A stretch of 64,000 nt of DNA from Psychrobacillus insolitus (GTDB taxonomy: Bacteria > Bacillota > Bacilli > Bacillales_A > Planococcaceae). This document shows positions 8,501 through 18,727 of this stretch, piece after piece. The notes beneath the pieces were generated by a model. That model saw only the letters and a program-made list of their open reading frames with translations. It was not told the origin of the DNA and made no database searches. The first letter of the stretch is position 1; each line of letters starts with the position of its first letter. A program made the position numbers and the translations under genes. The DNA lies in NCBI RefSeq assembly GCF_003254155.1, contig NZ_QKZI01000001.1:1054001-1118000 (forward strand). The letters are read 5' to 3'.

Positions 8501-9382
8501 TTAGTACCTCGGCTTTCTATCGATTATTTCATCTAAAAATTGTATATAGTGTTTGTAACGATATTTTTTTATGTCTCCTGATTCAACAGCATCCTTGACA
8601 GCACATTTAGGCTCTTTGACATGCATGCAGCCTCTGTATTTACAACTATCTTGAATTGCTACAAATTCAGGGAAACAACTTGATAATTGTTCTTTCTCCA
8701 TTAATTCAAATTCAAATGAACTAAATCCTGGTGTATCCGCTAACAAGCCATCACAAACTGCGATTAACTCCACATGCCTGGTTGTATGTTTCCCCCTGCC
8801 TAACGCCTCAGAAATTACACCTGTTTTCAAGTCTAATGAAGGCAAAATCGTATTGAGTAATGTCGATTTCCCAACACCTGATTGTCCCGCTAACACAGTT
8901 ACTTTTCCTTTTAATAAAGGAGCTATTTTCTCATCAAACAATGGGTCGTCTTTATAAGTCATTAAAATCGTATAGCCTATTTGTTCATATTCTTTCGTAT
9001 ACTCGGCAATCGTTTTTTCCATTTGTTCATCCATTAAATCACTTTTAGTTAAACAAATAATAGGTTCTATCTGGAAAGATTCTAATACAACTAAAAAGCG
9101 ATCTAATAATATGGTGTTAAAATCTGGTTCTTTTATCGAAAAAACTAAAATTGCTTGATCAATATTTGCGATTGGAGGTCGAACTAGACTATTCTTACGC
9201 GGATGAATTGCATCAATAGTACCGTTATTATTGCCTTCTACTGTGTAGTCCACAAAATCTCCAACTAAAGGTGATTCTCCTCTATTTCTTAAAATACCTC
9301 TTCCTCGACAAGCTATTAATTGATCATTGTCATATACATAATAAAATCCGCTTAATGCTTTTCTTATTTGAGCTGTTGACAT
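8501..9382 (-). CDS. rsgA: Ribosome small-subunit biogenesis GTPase RsgA
   Basis: Circularly permuted GTPase that checks late 30S maturation. The 293-residue protein has an N-terminal OB domain (about 1-65), then the permuted G motifs: TKSD (G4, about 116), AGQSGVGKSTLLN (G1, about 164-176), TTRHVE (G2) and DTPGFSSFE (G3, about 215), and a C-terminal zinc finger (CKYRGCMHVKEPKCAV, about 245-260). The order G4-G1-G3 is diagnostic. It follows prkC by 11 bp in the same direction. Confidence 0.96.
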   Translation of the reverse strand: MSTAQIRKALSGFYYVYDNDQLIACRGRGILRNRGESPLVGDFVDYTVEGNNNGTIDAIHPRKNSLVRPPIANIDQAILVFSIKEPDFNTILLDRFLVVLESFQIEPIICLTKSDLMDEQMEKTIAEYTKEYEQIGYTILMTYKDDPLFDEKIAPLLKGKVTVLAGQSGVGKSTLLNTILPSLDLKTGVISEALGRGKHTTRHVELIAVCDGLLADTPGFSSFEFELMEKEQLSSCFPEFVAIQDSCKYRGCMHVKEPKCAVKDAVESGDIKKYRYKHYIQFLDEIIDRKPRY

Positions 9383-9393
9383 TCGTAACCTCC

Positions 9394-11499
9394 CTATTTT
9401 ATATCCTCATACGTAATTGTTTCCTCTGCAATAACTCTTTTATTTACTTCTATACGATACGCTGCTTTTTGACCTTCACTAATTTCGAGTTTAATTTGTC
9501 TTTCCACAGTTTTCGTCAATACAAACTCTTCTACTGGCTCTGCCATTGTTCTCGTTTTATCTTGAATATAAATTCGAACAACTTGCTTTACCACTTCCGC
9601 TGGTGGTAATTTTTCTGGTTCTGGTTCTGGTTCTGGTAATACTGGTTCTGGTACTATTGGGTCTGCCTCTATCTCTAATTCATCTACTACATTTCCTTCT
9701 ACAACTTCTTCCTCAACATCCTCCACTACTTCTTCTGTTTGTGGCGCTAGTGCTTCCGGTGCTTCTTCATAAGGAATTGTTATAGATTTTACAAATAGTT
9801 TTGAAGCTTTGGCTTTGGGACCACCTGAAATCACTACTTCAATCGTGCTCCCAGGTTCAACTTTTGTATTTCCGGTTGGTGTTTGAGTCATCACATTTCC
9901 ACTAGGAATATTATCAGAGTTCCTCGTTTCAACAATTTCAATTGTAAACCCAGAAGAGTTTTCATAATCACTTAGTGCTTTTTCGTTAAAACCTGTTAAA
10001 TCCTTTACTCTTTGTAATTCCAGACCTTTACTAACTGTAAATATTAATTCTGTTTCAGAAGGAACTAGTTCTGTTCCATCTTCCGGAGTTTGTTCTAAAA
10101 TAATTCCAACTGGTTGATCTGAAAACTTCTCTACTGTTTTAATTTCTTTTAAACCTTGATTTTGAAGAAGAGTTTTTACTAGATCTATATCCCTACCTCT
10201 ATAATCCGCGATGACAGAAGTCTCTTTTCCAGAAGAAATATATATGCTAATCTCCGTTTCTTTATCACGAATTTTTCCAGCTTCTGGAGTTGTCCGAATG
10301 ACAAAATCCTCTGCAATTTCTTCTGAATACTCTTTTGTTTGCTCACCAACAATAAAGCCCTCTGCTTCTAATTTTTTAATCGCTTCTGCTAATTCTAAAT
10401 TAGATACATTTGGTACTTCTATTTTTTCTGCTTTAAATATACCAGGGAAAGCAATAATTACAATCATTGCTATTAGTAAAATACTAGCTAAAACCCCACT
10501 AATTACCTTCCATTTCTTCTTTTTCTTTTTGTCTTTACTATCTTCTACTACAGAAGGTTTTACAGATATTTTCTTTGTTTCTGAAACTTCATCAAAAGAT
10601 ATAGGTTCCTTAATAACTGGAAGTACTTTCGTTGCCCCTTCATCAAGTTCTACCACAAATTTTTCTTCATTCGCTCTTTCTGGAGTCATAGCAGTTGCCA
10701 AATCAGCTTCCATTTCCTCTGCAGTTCCATATCTGTCTCTTGGGTCTTTTGATGTCGCTTTTATGACAACATTCTCTAAACTTTGTGGAATAGAAGGTAA
10801 AATTGCACGAATAGATGGCGTCTCTGATTGAAGATGTTTTAATGCAATCGACACTGCGGATTCACCAGAAAATGGTAGTTCTCCTGTTAAGAGTTCAAAT
10901 AATACAATCCCAAGTGCATATATATCTGATTGCTTAGTTGCAGTTCCACCACGAGCTTGTTCTGGAGACAAATAGTGAACGGTACCTAATACGGAATTTG
11001 TTTGTGTATAGGATGTTGCACTTAATGCCATCGCGATACCAAAATCGGTAATTTTCACTTTTCCTTCTTCATCCAGAAGAATATTTTGTGGTTTTACATC
11101 TCGGTGAACTATATTATTGTTGTGAGCGTCTGCTATTGCCGATGTTAATTGTTTCATGATTGTTATACATCGATTAGGTGAGATCGGTGAATTATTTTGT
11201 ATGTATTCTTTTAATGTTTCCCCTTTTACATACTCCATGACAATATAATGGATATCCCCATCTTCACCAACGTCGTAAATATTTACAATGTTAGGATGTG
11301 TAAGGCTAGTTGCAGATAATGCCTCTCGTTGAAAACGTCGATGTAACTCCTCTTGATTGGAAAAATCATACCGTAACACTTTCATCGCTACGTCACGATC
11401 TAAAATCATATCATGCGCTAAATAAACGTTAGACATTCCACCTCCACCAATCATGTCTAACAATTTATATCTTCCACTAATTCGTTTTCCAATAAGCAC
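9394..11499 (-). CDS. prkC: PASTA-domain Ser/Thr protein kinase PrkC
   Basis: Membrane Ser/Thr kinase that senses muropeptides, acting in germination and envelope control; PrpC reverses its phosphorylations. The cytoplasmic kinase domain (about 10-270) has the glycine loop GGGGMSNV, HRDVKPQNIL and ITDFGIA. A lysine run (KDKKKKKKWK) precedes one transmembrane helix (about 330-352); three PASTA repeats follow (about 355-565). The tail beyond the PASTA repeats is unusual: a long acidic and proline-rich stretch (EEVVEDVEEE, PEPVLPEPEPEPE) then a final beta-rich domain. Two bases separate it from prpC. Length 701 residues. Confidence 0.96.
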   Translation of the reverse strand: MLIGKRISGRYKLLDMIGGGGMSNVYLAHDMILDRDVAMKVLRYDFSNQEELHRRFQREALSATSLTHPNIVNIYDVGEDGDIHYIVMEYVKGETLKEYIQNNSPISPNRCITIMKQLTSAIADAHNNNIVHRDVKPQNILLDEEGKVKITDFGIAMALSATSYTQTNSVLGTVHYLSPEQARGGTATKQSDIYALGIVLFELLTGELPFSGESAVSIALKHLQSETPSIRAILPSIPQSLENVVIKATSKDPRDRYGTAEEMEADLATAMTPERANEEKFVVELDEGATKVLPVIKEPISFDEVSETKKISVKPSVVEDSKDKKKKKKWKVISGVLASILLIAMIVIIAFPGIFKAEKIEVPNVSNLELAEAIKKLEAEGFIVGEQTKEYSEEIAEDFVIRTTPEAGKIRDKETEISIYISSGKETSVIADYRGRDIDLVKTLLQNQGLKEIKTVEKFSDQPVGIILEQTPEDGTELVPSETELIFTVSKGLELQRVKDLTGFNEKALSDYENSSGFTIEIVETRNSDNIPSGNVMTQTPTGNTKVEPGSTIEVVISGGPKAKASKLFVKSITIPYEEAPEALAPQTEEVVEDVEEEVVEGNVVDELEIEADPIVPEPVLPEPEPEPEKLPPAEVVKQVVRIYIQDKTRTMAEPVEEFVLTKTVERQIKLEISEGQKAAYRIEVNKRVIAEETITYEDIK

Positions 11500-11501
11500 C
11501 C

Positions 11502-12251
11502 TTACACCTCCTCATCTACGTTAGAAAGTAAGATAAGCGAAATATTATCTTCACCACCAGCACTGTTAGCATCATTAATAAGGGATACTCCTTTTTCTTC
11601 TAATGACATGGTTGAGAAAAGAGTTGATTGTATAGTTGCTTCACTTAATTTGTTGCTTAAACCATCCGTACAAAATAGAAAATAGGAATTCGCTTGAATA
11701 TTAACTTTATAAAAATCTGGATGAATAGTTTTTTCAGTTCCAACCGCTTTCATTAATACATTCTTTTTTGGATGTACCTTGGCTTGCTCTTCGTTAATTT
11801 CACCAGAATCTAAAAGAGCATTTACGTAAGAATGATCTCGTGTAATTTGCTCCACTTTTTGATCAGTTATACGGTATACTCTGCTATCTCCTACATGTGC
11901 TATAACTCCTGTTTTGCCATAAAATAATCCTGCTATTAGCGTTGTTCCCATTCCCTCACAGCCTACATTTTCTGTAGAATGTTTAATAACCGATTGATTA
12001 ATCGATTGAAATGCATAATTTAACCATTCTTTTGCTTCTTCTGTAGTTGAAATAGCATTTTCATCTATGGTAGAAAAATATTTATGAAATTCAGAGACAG
12101 CTATTTCACTTGCTACATCTCCAGCATTATGGCCTCCCATTCCATCTGCAATTACAGATAGAATGACACTGTCATTATGTTCAAAAACATCGACTCGGTC
12201 CTCATTTACAGTTCTTCTTATTCCTACATCAGTTTTTACAACGAACTTCAT
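11502..12251 (-). CDS. prpC: PP2C-type Ser/Thr phosphatase PrpC
   Basis: Manganese-dependent PPM phosphatase, partner of PrkC. The 249-residue protein carries RTVNEDRVDVF (metal-binding region, about 12), VIADGMGGHNAGDVAS (about 33-48), VGDSRVYRI (about 115) and AGGEDNISLILL near the C-terminus, the diagnostic PP2C motifs. It directly precedes prkC (2 bp). In Bacillus subtilis rlmN stands between rsmB and prpC; here only 40 bp separate rsmB from prpC, so rlmN is missing from this position. Confidence 0.96.
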   Translation of the reverse strand: MKFVVKTDVGIRRTVNEDRVDVFEHNDSVILSVIADGMGGHNAGDVASEIAVSEFHKYFSTIDENAISTTEEAKEWLNYAFQSINQSVIKHSTENVGCEGMGTTLIAGLFYGKTGVIAHVGDSRVYRITDQKVEQITRDHSYVNALLDSGEINEEQAKVHPKKNVLMKAVGTEKTIHPDFYKVNIQANSYFLFCTDGLSNKLSEATIQSTLFSTMSLEEKGVSLINDANSAGGEDNISLILLSNVDEEV

Positions 12252-12291
12252 TTATACGTTCACCTCGTTTTGGTTTAACAAGAAACTGCAG

Positions 12292-13644
12292 TTAGTTCTT
12301 TTTGTGTAATGCGGCAACATAAAAACCATCGCTTCGTAAGTCTTGTGGGAAAAGCTGAAGAATGCCGTCTTTAGGTTGTTCTTTAATGTTTTTAATAACT
12401 TCCGGGAAAGCTTGAAGTTCCATATCTGGGTGCTCTTGTAAGAATAATTCTGTTGTTCCTTCATTTTCTTCACGATCTACTGTACATGTACTATAAACTA
12501 GAATACCATCCGGTTTAAGTAATTTATAGGCAGATTCCAACAAATTAAGTTGTATTGGTTTAAGCGTTGTAAAATCCTTTTCACTTTTCGTATATTTAAT
12601 ATCAGGCTTACGTTTCATAACACCAAGGCCACTGCAAGGTGCATCAACTAAAATACGGTCGAATGATTCTTCAGGATAAACTTCTAGTGCTTTTCTGCCA
12701 TCCATTTCCACTGTTTCAATAAAACTAAATCCAAGTCTGTCAGCGTTTTCTTTCACTAGCTTTAATTTATGTTGGTGAATATCCATAGCCACTAATTTTC
12801 CAGTGTTTTTCATTTTTTCTGCAATATGTGTTGTTTTCCCACCAGGAGCAGAACACATATCGAGTACTGTCATTCCTGGCTCTGCTTGTAATACATATGC
12901 TGGGATCATCGAACTTTCATCTTGAATCGTAACAAACCCTTTTTCAAAAGCAGTTGATTTAGCAGCTTGTCCATTAATCAAATATATACACTCTGGAATT
13001 ATATTACTTTGCGCAACAGTATAACCTTCTTGCGTAAATAATGAAAGCACCTGCTCTACAGTTCTTTTAAATAAATTAACACGTAAAGTTTGTACAGGAG
13101 GTTCATTATTTTCTATTAACATTTTTTCAGTCGTATCAAAACCATATTGTGAAACAAAACGCTTCACCATCCATAGCGGATGACTCGTTTCAATAGAAAG
13201 TCTTTCTACATCATCGGTAATTTCTTCCGTACTACGAACTCCTTCTCTTAAAATAGAACGAAGGATGCCGTTTACTGCTCCAGAGATCCCTTTATGGCCT
13301 CTTTTTTTCGCAATATTTACTGCCTCATTTACTGCAGCATGGTCTGGAATACGATCTAAATAATGAATTTGATAAAGGGAAAGTCTCAACAATTGTAATA
13401 CCCAATCATCTAATTTCCCTTTAATGAACGGTTGTAAGTAATAATCTAATGTCATTTTATATTGAAGTGTCCCGTATGTTAATTCCGTTAACAGTGCACG
13501 ATCTTTTGGGTCAATCGCATATTTTTCAATCGTTTGATGTAATAATAAGTTACTGTATGCTTGCTGTTTTTCTACGGCCATTAATATAGTTAGTGCAGCA
13601 TCTCTTGTATTTCCAATAGATATTTTTTCGGCTTTTTTAGTCAT
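12292..13644 (-). CDS. rsmB: 16S rRNA m5C967 methyltransferase RsmB
   Basis: S-adenosylmethionine-dependent rRNA (cytosine-5) methyltransferase. The N-terminal NusB-like RNA-binding domain (about 10-145) is followed by the Rossmann methyltransferase domain: LDMCSAPGGKTTHIAEKM (SAM site, about 257-274), DAPCSGLGVMKRKPD (about 326-340, first catalytic Cys) and YSTCTVDREENE (about 397-408, second catalytic Cys). Length 450 residues. Its ATG overlaps the fmt stop. Confidence 0.95.
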   Translation of the reverse strand: MTKKAEKISIGNTRDAALTILMAVEKQQAYSNLLLHQTIEKYAIDPKDRALLTELTYGTLQYKMTLDYYLQPFIKGKLDDWVLQLLRLSLYQIHYLDRIPDHAAVNEAVNIAKKRGHKGISGAVNGILRSILREGVRSTEEITDDVERLSIETSHPLWMVKRFVSQYGFDTTEKMLIENNEPPVQTLRVNLFKRTVEQVLSLFTQEGYTVAQSNIIPECIYLINGQAAKSTAFEKGFVTIQDESSMIPAYVLQAEPGMTVLDMCSAPGGKTTHIAEKMKNTGKLVAMDIHQHKLKLVKENADRLGFSFIETVEMDGRKALEVYPEESFDRILVDAPCSGLGVMKRKPDIKYTKSEKDFTTLKPIQLNLLESAYKLLKPDGILVYSTCTVDREENEGTTELFLQEHPDMELQAFPEVIKNIKEQPKDGILQLFPQDLRSDGFYVAALHKKN

Positions 13645-14582
13645 TCAAATGTATCTCCTATTCGTAATTTCGATCCAACGCCACGTAGGTAGTCTTCAGC
13701 AGACATTTTTTTCTTACCAGCAGGCTGTAATTCGTTTACTCGTATCGCTTCTTCAAAACCGGTTTGAACAATAAAATAATCCGATTCAATTTTCACTACG
13801 GTACCTGGTTGCTCTTTTGTATGTGTATTGATCGTGTCTGCTTTCCAAATTTTCACTGTTTGCTCTTCCAAAATTGTATAAGTAACAGGCCATGGATGCA
13901 ATCCTCTAATTTGATTATGAACTTGTAATGCAGATTTTTCCCAATCAATACGTTCTTGTTCTCTTGAAATATTTCTTGCAAACGTCACAAGTGATTCATC
14001 TTGTTTTAATCGATTGTTTGTTCCAGAAATGATAGATGGTAATGTTCCTTTTAATAAATCAGATCCCACTTTACTTAATTTATCAAATAACATACCTGTG
14101 TCATCATTATGTTCGATAGAAATTTCACTTTGCGCAATAATATCACCTGCATCCAGTTTTTCTTCCATATACATAATAGTTACACCCGTTTTTTCTTGTC
14201 CATCTATAATTGATTGATGAATCGGTGCTCCACCTCTATATGCTGGTAAAAGAGATGCATGAACATTAATACAACCAAGCTTTGGAGCATCTAGCAATTC
14301 TTTTGGTAATATCTGACCAAAAGCAGCAGTAACAATTATATCTGCATTCAATTTAACAATTTGTCCAAGTTCCTCGGAGCCCTTCAGTTTTGTAGGTTGA
14401 ATAATTGGAAGGTTTAGTTTCAGGGCCTCTTCTTTCACAGGTGGAGGAGTTAAGACTTTTTTTCTACCTACGGGACGATCAGGTTGTGTCACAACAGCTA
14501 GTACATTATAACCTTCATCTACTAGCATTCGTAATATCGGAGCAGAGAAAGCTGGCGTTCCCATGAAAACAATCGATGTCAT
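13641..14582 (-). CDS. fmt: Methionyl-tRNA formyltransferase
   Basis: Formylates initiator Met-tRNA using 10-formyltetrahydrofolate. The 313-residue protein has the N-terminal formyltransferase fold with VFMGTPAFSAPILR at the start, the catalytic region NVHASLLPAYRGGAPIHQSI (about 108-127) and TGVTIMYMEEKLDAGDI (about 132-148), then the C-terminal tRNA-binding OB domain. It overlaps def upstream and rsmB downstream, each by four bases. Confidence 0.97.
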   Translation of the reverse strand: MTSIVFMGTPAFSAPILRMLVDEGYNVLAVVTQPDRPVGRKKVLTPPPVKEEALKLNLPIIQPTKLKGSEELGQIVKLNADIIVTAAFGQILPKELLDAPKLGCINVHASLLPAYRGGAPIHQSIIDGQEKTGVTIMYMEEKLDAGDIIAQSEISIEHNDDTGMLFDKLSKVGSDLLKGTLPSIISGTNNRLKQDESLVTFARNISREQERIDWEKSALQVHNQIRGLHPWPVTYTILEEQTVKIWKADTINTHTKEQPGTVVKIESDYFIVQTGFEEAIRVNELQPAGKKKMSAEDYLRGVGSKLRIGDTFE

Positions 14583-15067
14583 TCCATTACCTCCTCTTGT
14601 TCTAATTCTTCTAACTCTACATAACGAATAACTTTTGTAGTAAACAACACGCCATGTAAGTGGTCTATTTCATGTAAAATGGCTCTTGCTTCGTAATCTT
14701 CTGCTTCTAGTTCATACAAAGAACCATCACGATCTTGCGCCTCTACTTTTACATGAAAAGGACGCTCTACTTCTCCATATATGTCAGGGAAACTTAAGCA
14801 ACCTTCCACTTCTATTTCGGAGCCACTAATTTCAACGACCACTGGATTAATCAGTTCAATTACTTCTTGCCCTTCTCCTAAATCAACAATTGCAACTTGG
14901 ATTGTTTCTCCAACTTGTGGAGCTGCAATGCCAATGCCATCGGATGCAATCATCGTGTCGTACATATCATCTAAAAGTGTTGTCAGTTTTTTATCGAAAT
15001 TCACTACTTCTTTACATTTGGTTGTTAGTAGTTCATTTGGGTGTGTAATAACTTGTCTAATTGCCAT
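14579..15067 (-). CDS. def: Peptide deformylase
   Basis: Removes the N-formyl group from nascent proteins. All three metal-site motifs are present in 162 residues: GIGIAAPQVGE (motif 1), EGCLSFPDIYGEV (motif 2, metal Cys) and ILHEIDHLHGVLF (motif 3, HEXXH with two metal His). This is the short type 1 form. Directly upstream of fmt with a four-base overlap, the standard pairing. Confidence 0.97.
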   Translation of the reverse strand: MAIRQVITHPNELLTTKCKEVVNFDKKLTTLLDDMYDTMIASDGIGIAAPQVGETIQVAIVDLGEGQEVIELINPVVVEISGSEIEVEGCLSFPDIYGEVERPFHVKVEAQDRDGSLYELEAEDYEARAILHEIDHLHGVLFTTKVIRYVELEELEQEEVME

Positions 15068-15090
15068 TTCTTTTCCTCATTTCATACAGC

Positions 15091-17502
15091 TTATAAAATT
15101 GCGGATGGATCTAGGTCTATGGATAAAATAATCCCTTTTTTCATCCAATCCGAACGATATATTTTAATTAATTGCTGTAATTTCTCGATTAATATTGGTT
15201 CTTTTTTGTATTTTATCAAACATTGATAACGATATCTATTTTGAATTTTGCTAATTGCACAAGCGGTAGGACCTACCACCATTGTTGTAGAAGATAAATT
15301 ACCTCGTAACCAATCTGTAGCAAGTTTTGCATACTCAGAAGCAATCATGACGTTTTCATGTGTCACTTGAACAAGCGTCAAATAATAGAACGGAGGATAC
15401 TCATATTGTTTACGAACTTGCATTTCTTTATGATAAAAAGGTTCATACATCTGAGATTTAGATAGCTCAATCGCATAGTGCTCGGGAGTATAGGTTTGTA
15501 TATATACTTCCCCCTCTTTATCGTGTCTCCCTGCTCTTCCACTTACTTGTGTCATCAACTGAAAGGTTTTTTCCGATGCTCGAAAATCAGCTAAATGTAG
15601 GGTTGTATCTGCATTTAATACTCCTACAAGTGTAATGTTTGGAAAATCTAATCCCTTTGCAATCATTTGAGTACCAAGTAATATGTCTGCTTCTCCGTCA
15701 CCGAACTGCTTTAGTATACGTTCATGTGAACCTTTCGTTCTCGTTGTATCGACATCCATCCGAATAACCCGAGCGTAAGGAAATAGTTTAGTAATTTCTT
15801 CTTCCACTTTTTGCGTACCTGTTCCAAAAAAACGAATATGTTCACTGGAACACTCCGGACAGATCGTCGGAACCGGCTCTTCATGACCACAATAATGGCA
15901 TTTTAGTTGCTCATTAAAGCGATGATAGGTTAACGAGATATCACATTGATCACACTCTACTACCGTTCCACAATCACGGCAGAGGACAAAGGAAGAAAAA
16001 CCTCGTTTGTTTAAGAAGAGTACAATTTGTTCTTTCTTTTCAAGCTTTTCTCTAAGCGCATCTGCAAGATCGACACTAAACATCGAACGGTTTCCATTTT
16101 TAAGTTCTACGCGCATATCGATAACATTCACAGTCGGCAATGGTTGCTCTTTTGCTCGCATACGTAATGTTAATAATGTATAAACACCTTTTGAAGAACG
16201 AGCGTAGGATTCTAATGAAGGAGTTGCACTTCCAAGAATGACCGGGCAATTATGAAATTCGCTACGCCAAATCGCTACATCTCTGGCGTGGTACCTAGGA
16301 TTGTCCTCTTGTTTATATGTAGATTCATGCTCTTCATCCAAAATAATGACGCCAAGATCCCTAAAGGGTGCGAATATAGCAGACCTTGCCCCTACTACAA
16401 CCTTCACTTCTCCACGCCATATTTTGCGCCATTCATCATACTTTTCACCGATAGATAAACCACTATGCATTACTGCAACTTCCTCACCAAAACGTAATTT
16501 AAATCTACGGGTCATCTGAGGAGTAAGTGAAATTTCTGGAACAAGCATAATTGCTTGTTTTCCTTTAGAAATAGCTTTTTCAATTGTATTCAAGTATATT
16601 TCCGTTTTTCCACTACCCGTAATACCGTGTAGTAGAAATGTAGTATGTTCTGCATTGTCTTGGGCACTATTTACCTTTGAAAGTGCAAATTCTTGCTCTT
16701 TAGTAAGCTGAAATCGATGATCTATTTCATTATGTTCTAATGAATTAATTTCCCGATATACTTCTTTTTTTTCTTTTTCTAAAATATTTTTTTCGATTAA
16801 GGCTTTTACAGTACTACTAGTTGCTCCTGCTAACGCACTAAGTTCTTGCAATGTATATGAAGTTTGTTCCTGTACTAATAACCACTCAATCAATTCTTTT
16901 TGTTTTACAGCTTGTTTTTTAAGACCAGCTAGTTGTGTTTGAATATAATCTTGATCAGGTGAAACTTTATATTTCACAATCGTTTTAGCTCTAGCTTGTT
17001 GCTTAATAATCGTTTCTAACTCGACACTGCCATTTGTTAGGTACTTCTTCATTAACTTCAACAGTCCTGCTTTTTCTACAACATCATAAGGAACCGATTC
17101 TTTTTTTCCAAAAAGACTTAAAAACTGGTCATCCACTGCTTGATATTCGATTAACTTGATATTCTTCTTATAAGATGCACGCAAAGCTGCTGGCAGCATT
17201 ACTTGAAGAGCATCAATTTCAAAACAAAGCGTTTTATTTGTCAACCACTTCGACAATTGTAATAGCTCTTCAGTAATGACTGGTTCCACATCAATAATGG
17301 AATGTATTTCTTTTAGCTTAGATTCATCGAAATCTGATTGCTCTTTTACATTTGTGATAAATCCTTGTACTTTTCGATTTCCAAAAGGTACATGTACCCT
17401 ACTACCTCGTTCTACTATTGATACAAATTGTTCTGGAACGATATAGTCAAACGGACGATCGACTGAAAAGGTAGAGACATCCACAATTACTTCCGCTATC
17501 AT
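15091..17502 (-). CDS. priA: Primosomal replication-restart helicase PriA
   Basis: PriA reloads the replisome at stalled forks. The 803-residue protein has the N-terminal DNA-binding domains (about 1-190), Walker A GITGSGKTEIYLNTI (about 273-287), DEEHESTYKQ (about 368), a cysteine-rich zinc domain (CRDCGTVVECDQCDISLTYH, CHYCGHEEPVPTICPECSSE, about 500-555) and the helicase C domain (GTQMIAKGLDFPNITLVGVL). Its ATG overlaps the coaBC stop. Complete. Confidence 0.97.
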   Translation of the reverse strand: MIAEVIVDVSTFSVDRPFDYIVPEQFVSIVERGSRVHVPFGNRKVQGFITNVKEQSDFDESKLKEIHSIIDVEPVITEELLQLSKWLTNKTLCFEIDALQVMLPAALRASYKKNIKLIEYQAVDDQFLSLFGKKESVPYDVVEKAGLLKLMKKYLTNGSVELETIIKQQARAKTIVKYKVSPDQDYIQTQLAGLKKQAVKQKELIEWLLVQEQTSYTLQELSALAGATSSTVKALIEKNILEKEKKEVYREINSLEHNEIDHRFQLTKEQEFALSKVNSAQDNAEHTTFLLHGITGSGKTEIYLNTIEKAISKGKQAIMLVPEISLTPQMTRRFKLRFGEEVAVMHSGLSIGEKYDEWRKIWRGEVKVVVGARSAIFAPFRDLGVIILDEEHESTYKQEDNPRYHARDVAIWRSEFHNCPVILGSATPSLESYARSSKGVYTLLTLRMRAKEQPLPTVNVIDMRVELKNGNRSMFSVDLADALREKLEKKEQIVLFLNKRGFSSFVLCRDCGTVVECDQCDISLTYHRFNEQLKCHYCGHEEPVPTICPECSSEHIRFFGTGTQKVEEEITKLFPYARVIRMDVDTTRTKGSHERILKQFGDGEADILLGTQMIAKGLDFPNITLVGVLNADTTLHLADFRASEKTFQLMTQVSGRAGRHDKEGEVYIQTYTPEHYAIELSKSQMYEPFYHKEMQVRKQYEYPPFYYLTLVQVTHENVMIASEYAKLATDWLRGNLSSTTMVVGPTACAISKIQNRYRYQCLIKYKKEPILIEKLQQLIKIYRSDWMKKGIILSIDLDPSAIL

Positions 17503-18707
17503 TTTTTCACATCATTTTCTAAGTGAATAATCGTTTGCAACAATTGAAGAGCAAGCTCCTTCTTGGTCATATATGGAAAATGCATTTCTATATTGTTTTT
17601 CCCAACTAACGTAACTGCATTTGTATCTGTACCAAATCCAGAACCAACTTCTGTTACGTCATTTGCAATTATATAATCCGCATTTTTTTTAACTAATTTA
17701 CCTTTTGCATAGTGGACAACATCATTTGTTTCAGCAGCAAATCCAATTAGTAATTGGCTAGTTTTTCTATTGCCCAGCTCAGCAAGAATATCAGTAGTAC
17801 GCTCCAAAACAATTGTCGATTCTCCAGATTGCTTTTTCATTTTTTGAGCATGAATTTCTATTGGTCGATAATCAGCAACTGCTGCAGTTTTAATGACCAT
17901 AGATGCTGAATCAAAATGTTCAATTACTGCTTCAAACATATCTTGAGCACTCTCTACTTGAACAACTTGAACACCACTTGGAGGGTCAATACCTACAGGT
18001 CCTGATATAAGTGTTGTTTGAGCTCCAAGTTTCACTGCTGCTTCTGCCATTGCATAGCCCATCTTACCACTAGAAAAGTTTGTAAGAAAACGAACAGGAT
18101 CTATTCTCTCTCTAGTAGGTCCAGCTGTTACCACCACTTTTTTTCCTTGTAATGGAAGATCTTTCGGAGCAAAATATCCCTCGACTAAATGCACAATTTT
18201 TTCTGGTTCTTCTAATCGACCTTTGCCTATATATCCACATGCCAAAAAGCCCTCTGAAGGTTCAATGAATGAATATCCATCCTTCGAAAGCTGATCTATG
18301 TTTCGAATAACTGCTGCATTTTCATACATATGTACATTCATGGCAGGTGCAATCCAAACTTTTTTTGTCGTTGCGAGTAATGTAGTCGTTACCATGTCAT
18401 CTGCAATTCCATTTGCAAGCTTCCCAATCACATTTGCAGTAGCAGGAGCAACGATTATTAAATCTGCCCAATCTGCTAAATCGATATGTGCAATGACACT
18501 CGCATCTTTTTCATCAAATGTATCAAAATACACTTCATTTCTAGACAATGCTTTAAAACTTAATGGCTGTACAAATTGCATAGCTGATTGTGTCATAATT
18601 ACTTTCACATTTGCACCAGCTTGCGTTAGTTTACTCACTAGCGCAACAGCTTTATAAACCGCAATTCCACCAGTAACACAAACAACAATTTTCTTAGCAG
18701 TTAACAC
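17499..18707 (-). CDS. coaBC: Bifunctional CoaBC (phosphopantothenoylcysteine synthase/decarboxylase)
   Basis: Catalyses two steps of coenzyme A synthesis: CTP-dependent joining of cysteine to phosphopantothenate and FMN-dependent decarboxylation. CoaC domain about 1-185 (VTGGIAVYKAVALV, catalytic NVHMYENAAV, ACGYIGKGRLEEPE); CoaB domain about 187-402 (VTAGPTRERIDPVRFLTNFS, KMGYAMAEAA, FAAETND, KKNADYIIAND). Length 402. The start is GTG at 18707, preceded by AAAAAGGAGGAG. A 17-bp perfect hairpin lies between rpoZ and this gene. Confidence 0.96.
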   Translation of the reverse strand: MLTAKKIVVCVTGGIAVYKAVALVSKLTQAGANVKVIMTQSAMQFVQPLSFKALSRNEVYFDTFDEKDASVIAHIDLADWADLIIVAPATANVIGKLANGIADDMVTTTLLATTKKVWIAPAMNVHMYENAAVIRNIDQLSKDGYSFIEPSEGFLACGYIGKGRLEEPEKIVHLVEGYFAPKDLPLQGKKVVVTAGPTRERIDPVRFLTNFSSGKMGYAMAEAAVKLGAQTTLISGPVGIDPPSGVQVVQVESAQDMFEAVIEHFDSASMVIKTAAVADYRPIEIHAQKMKKQSGESTIVLERTTDILAELGNRKTSQLLIGFAAETNDVVHYAKGKLVKKNADYIIANDVTEVGSGFGTDTNAVTLVGKNNIEMHFPYMTKKELALQLLQTIIHLENDVKK

Positions 18708-18727
18708 GGCTGCTCCTCCTTTTTAAA

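Noticed and set aside
10211-10831. 206-codon open frame opposite prkC
   Set aside because: Complement of the PASTA and transmembrane coding region, serine-rich shadow peptide, no ribosome site.
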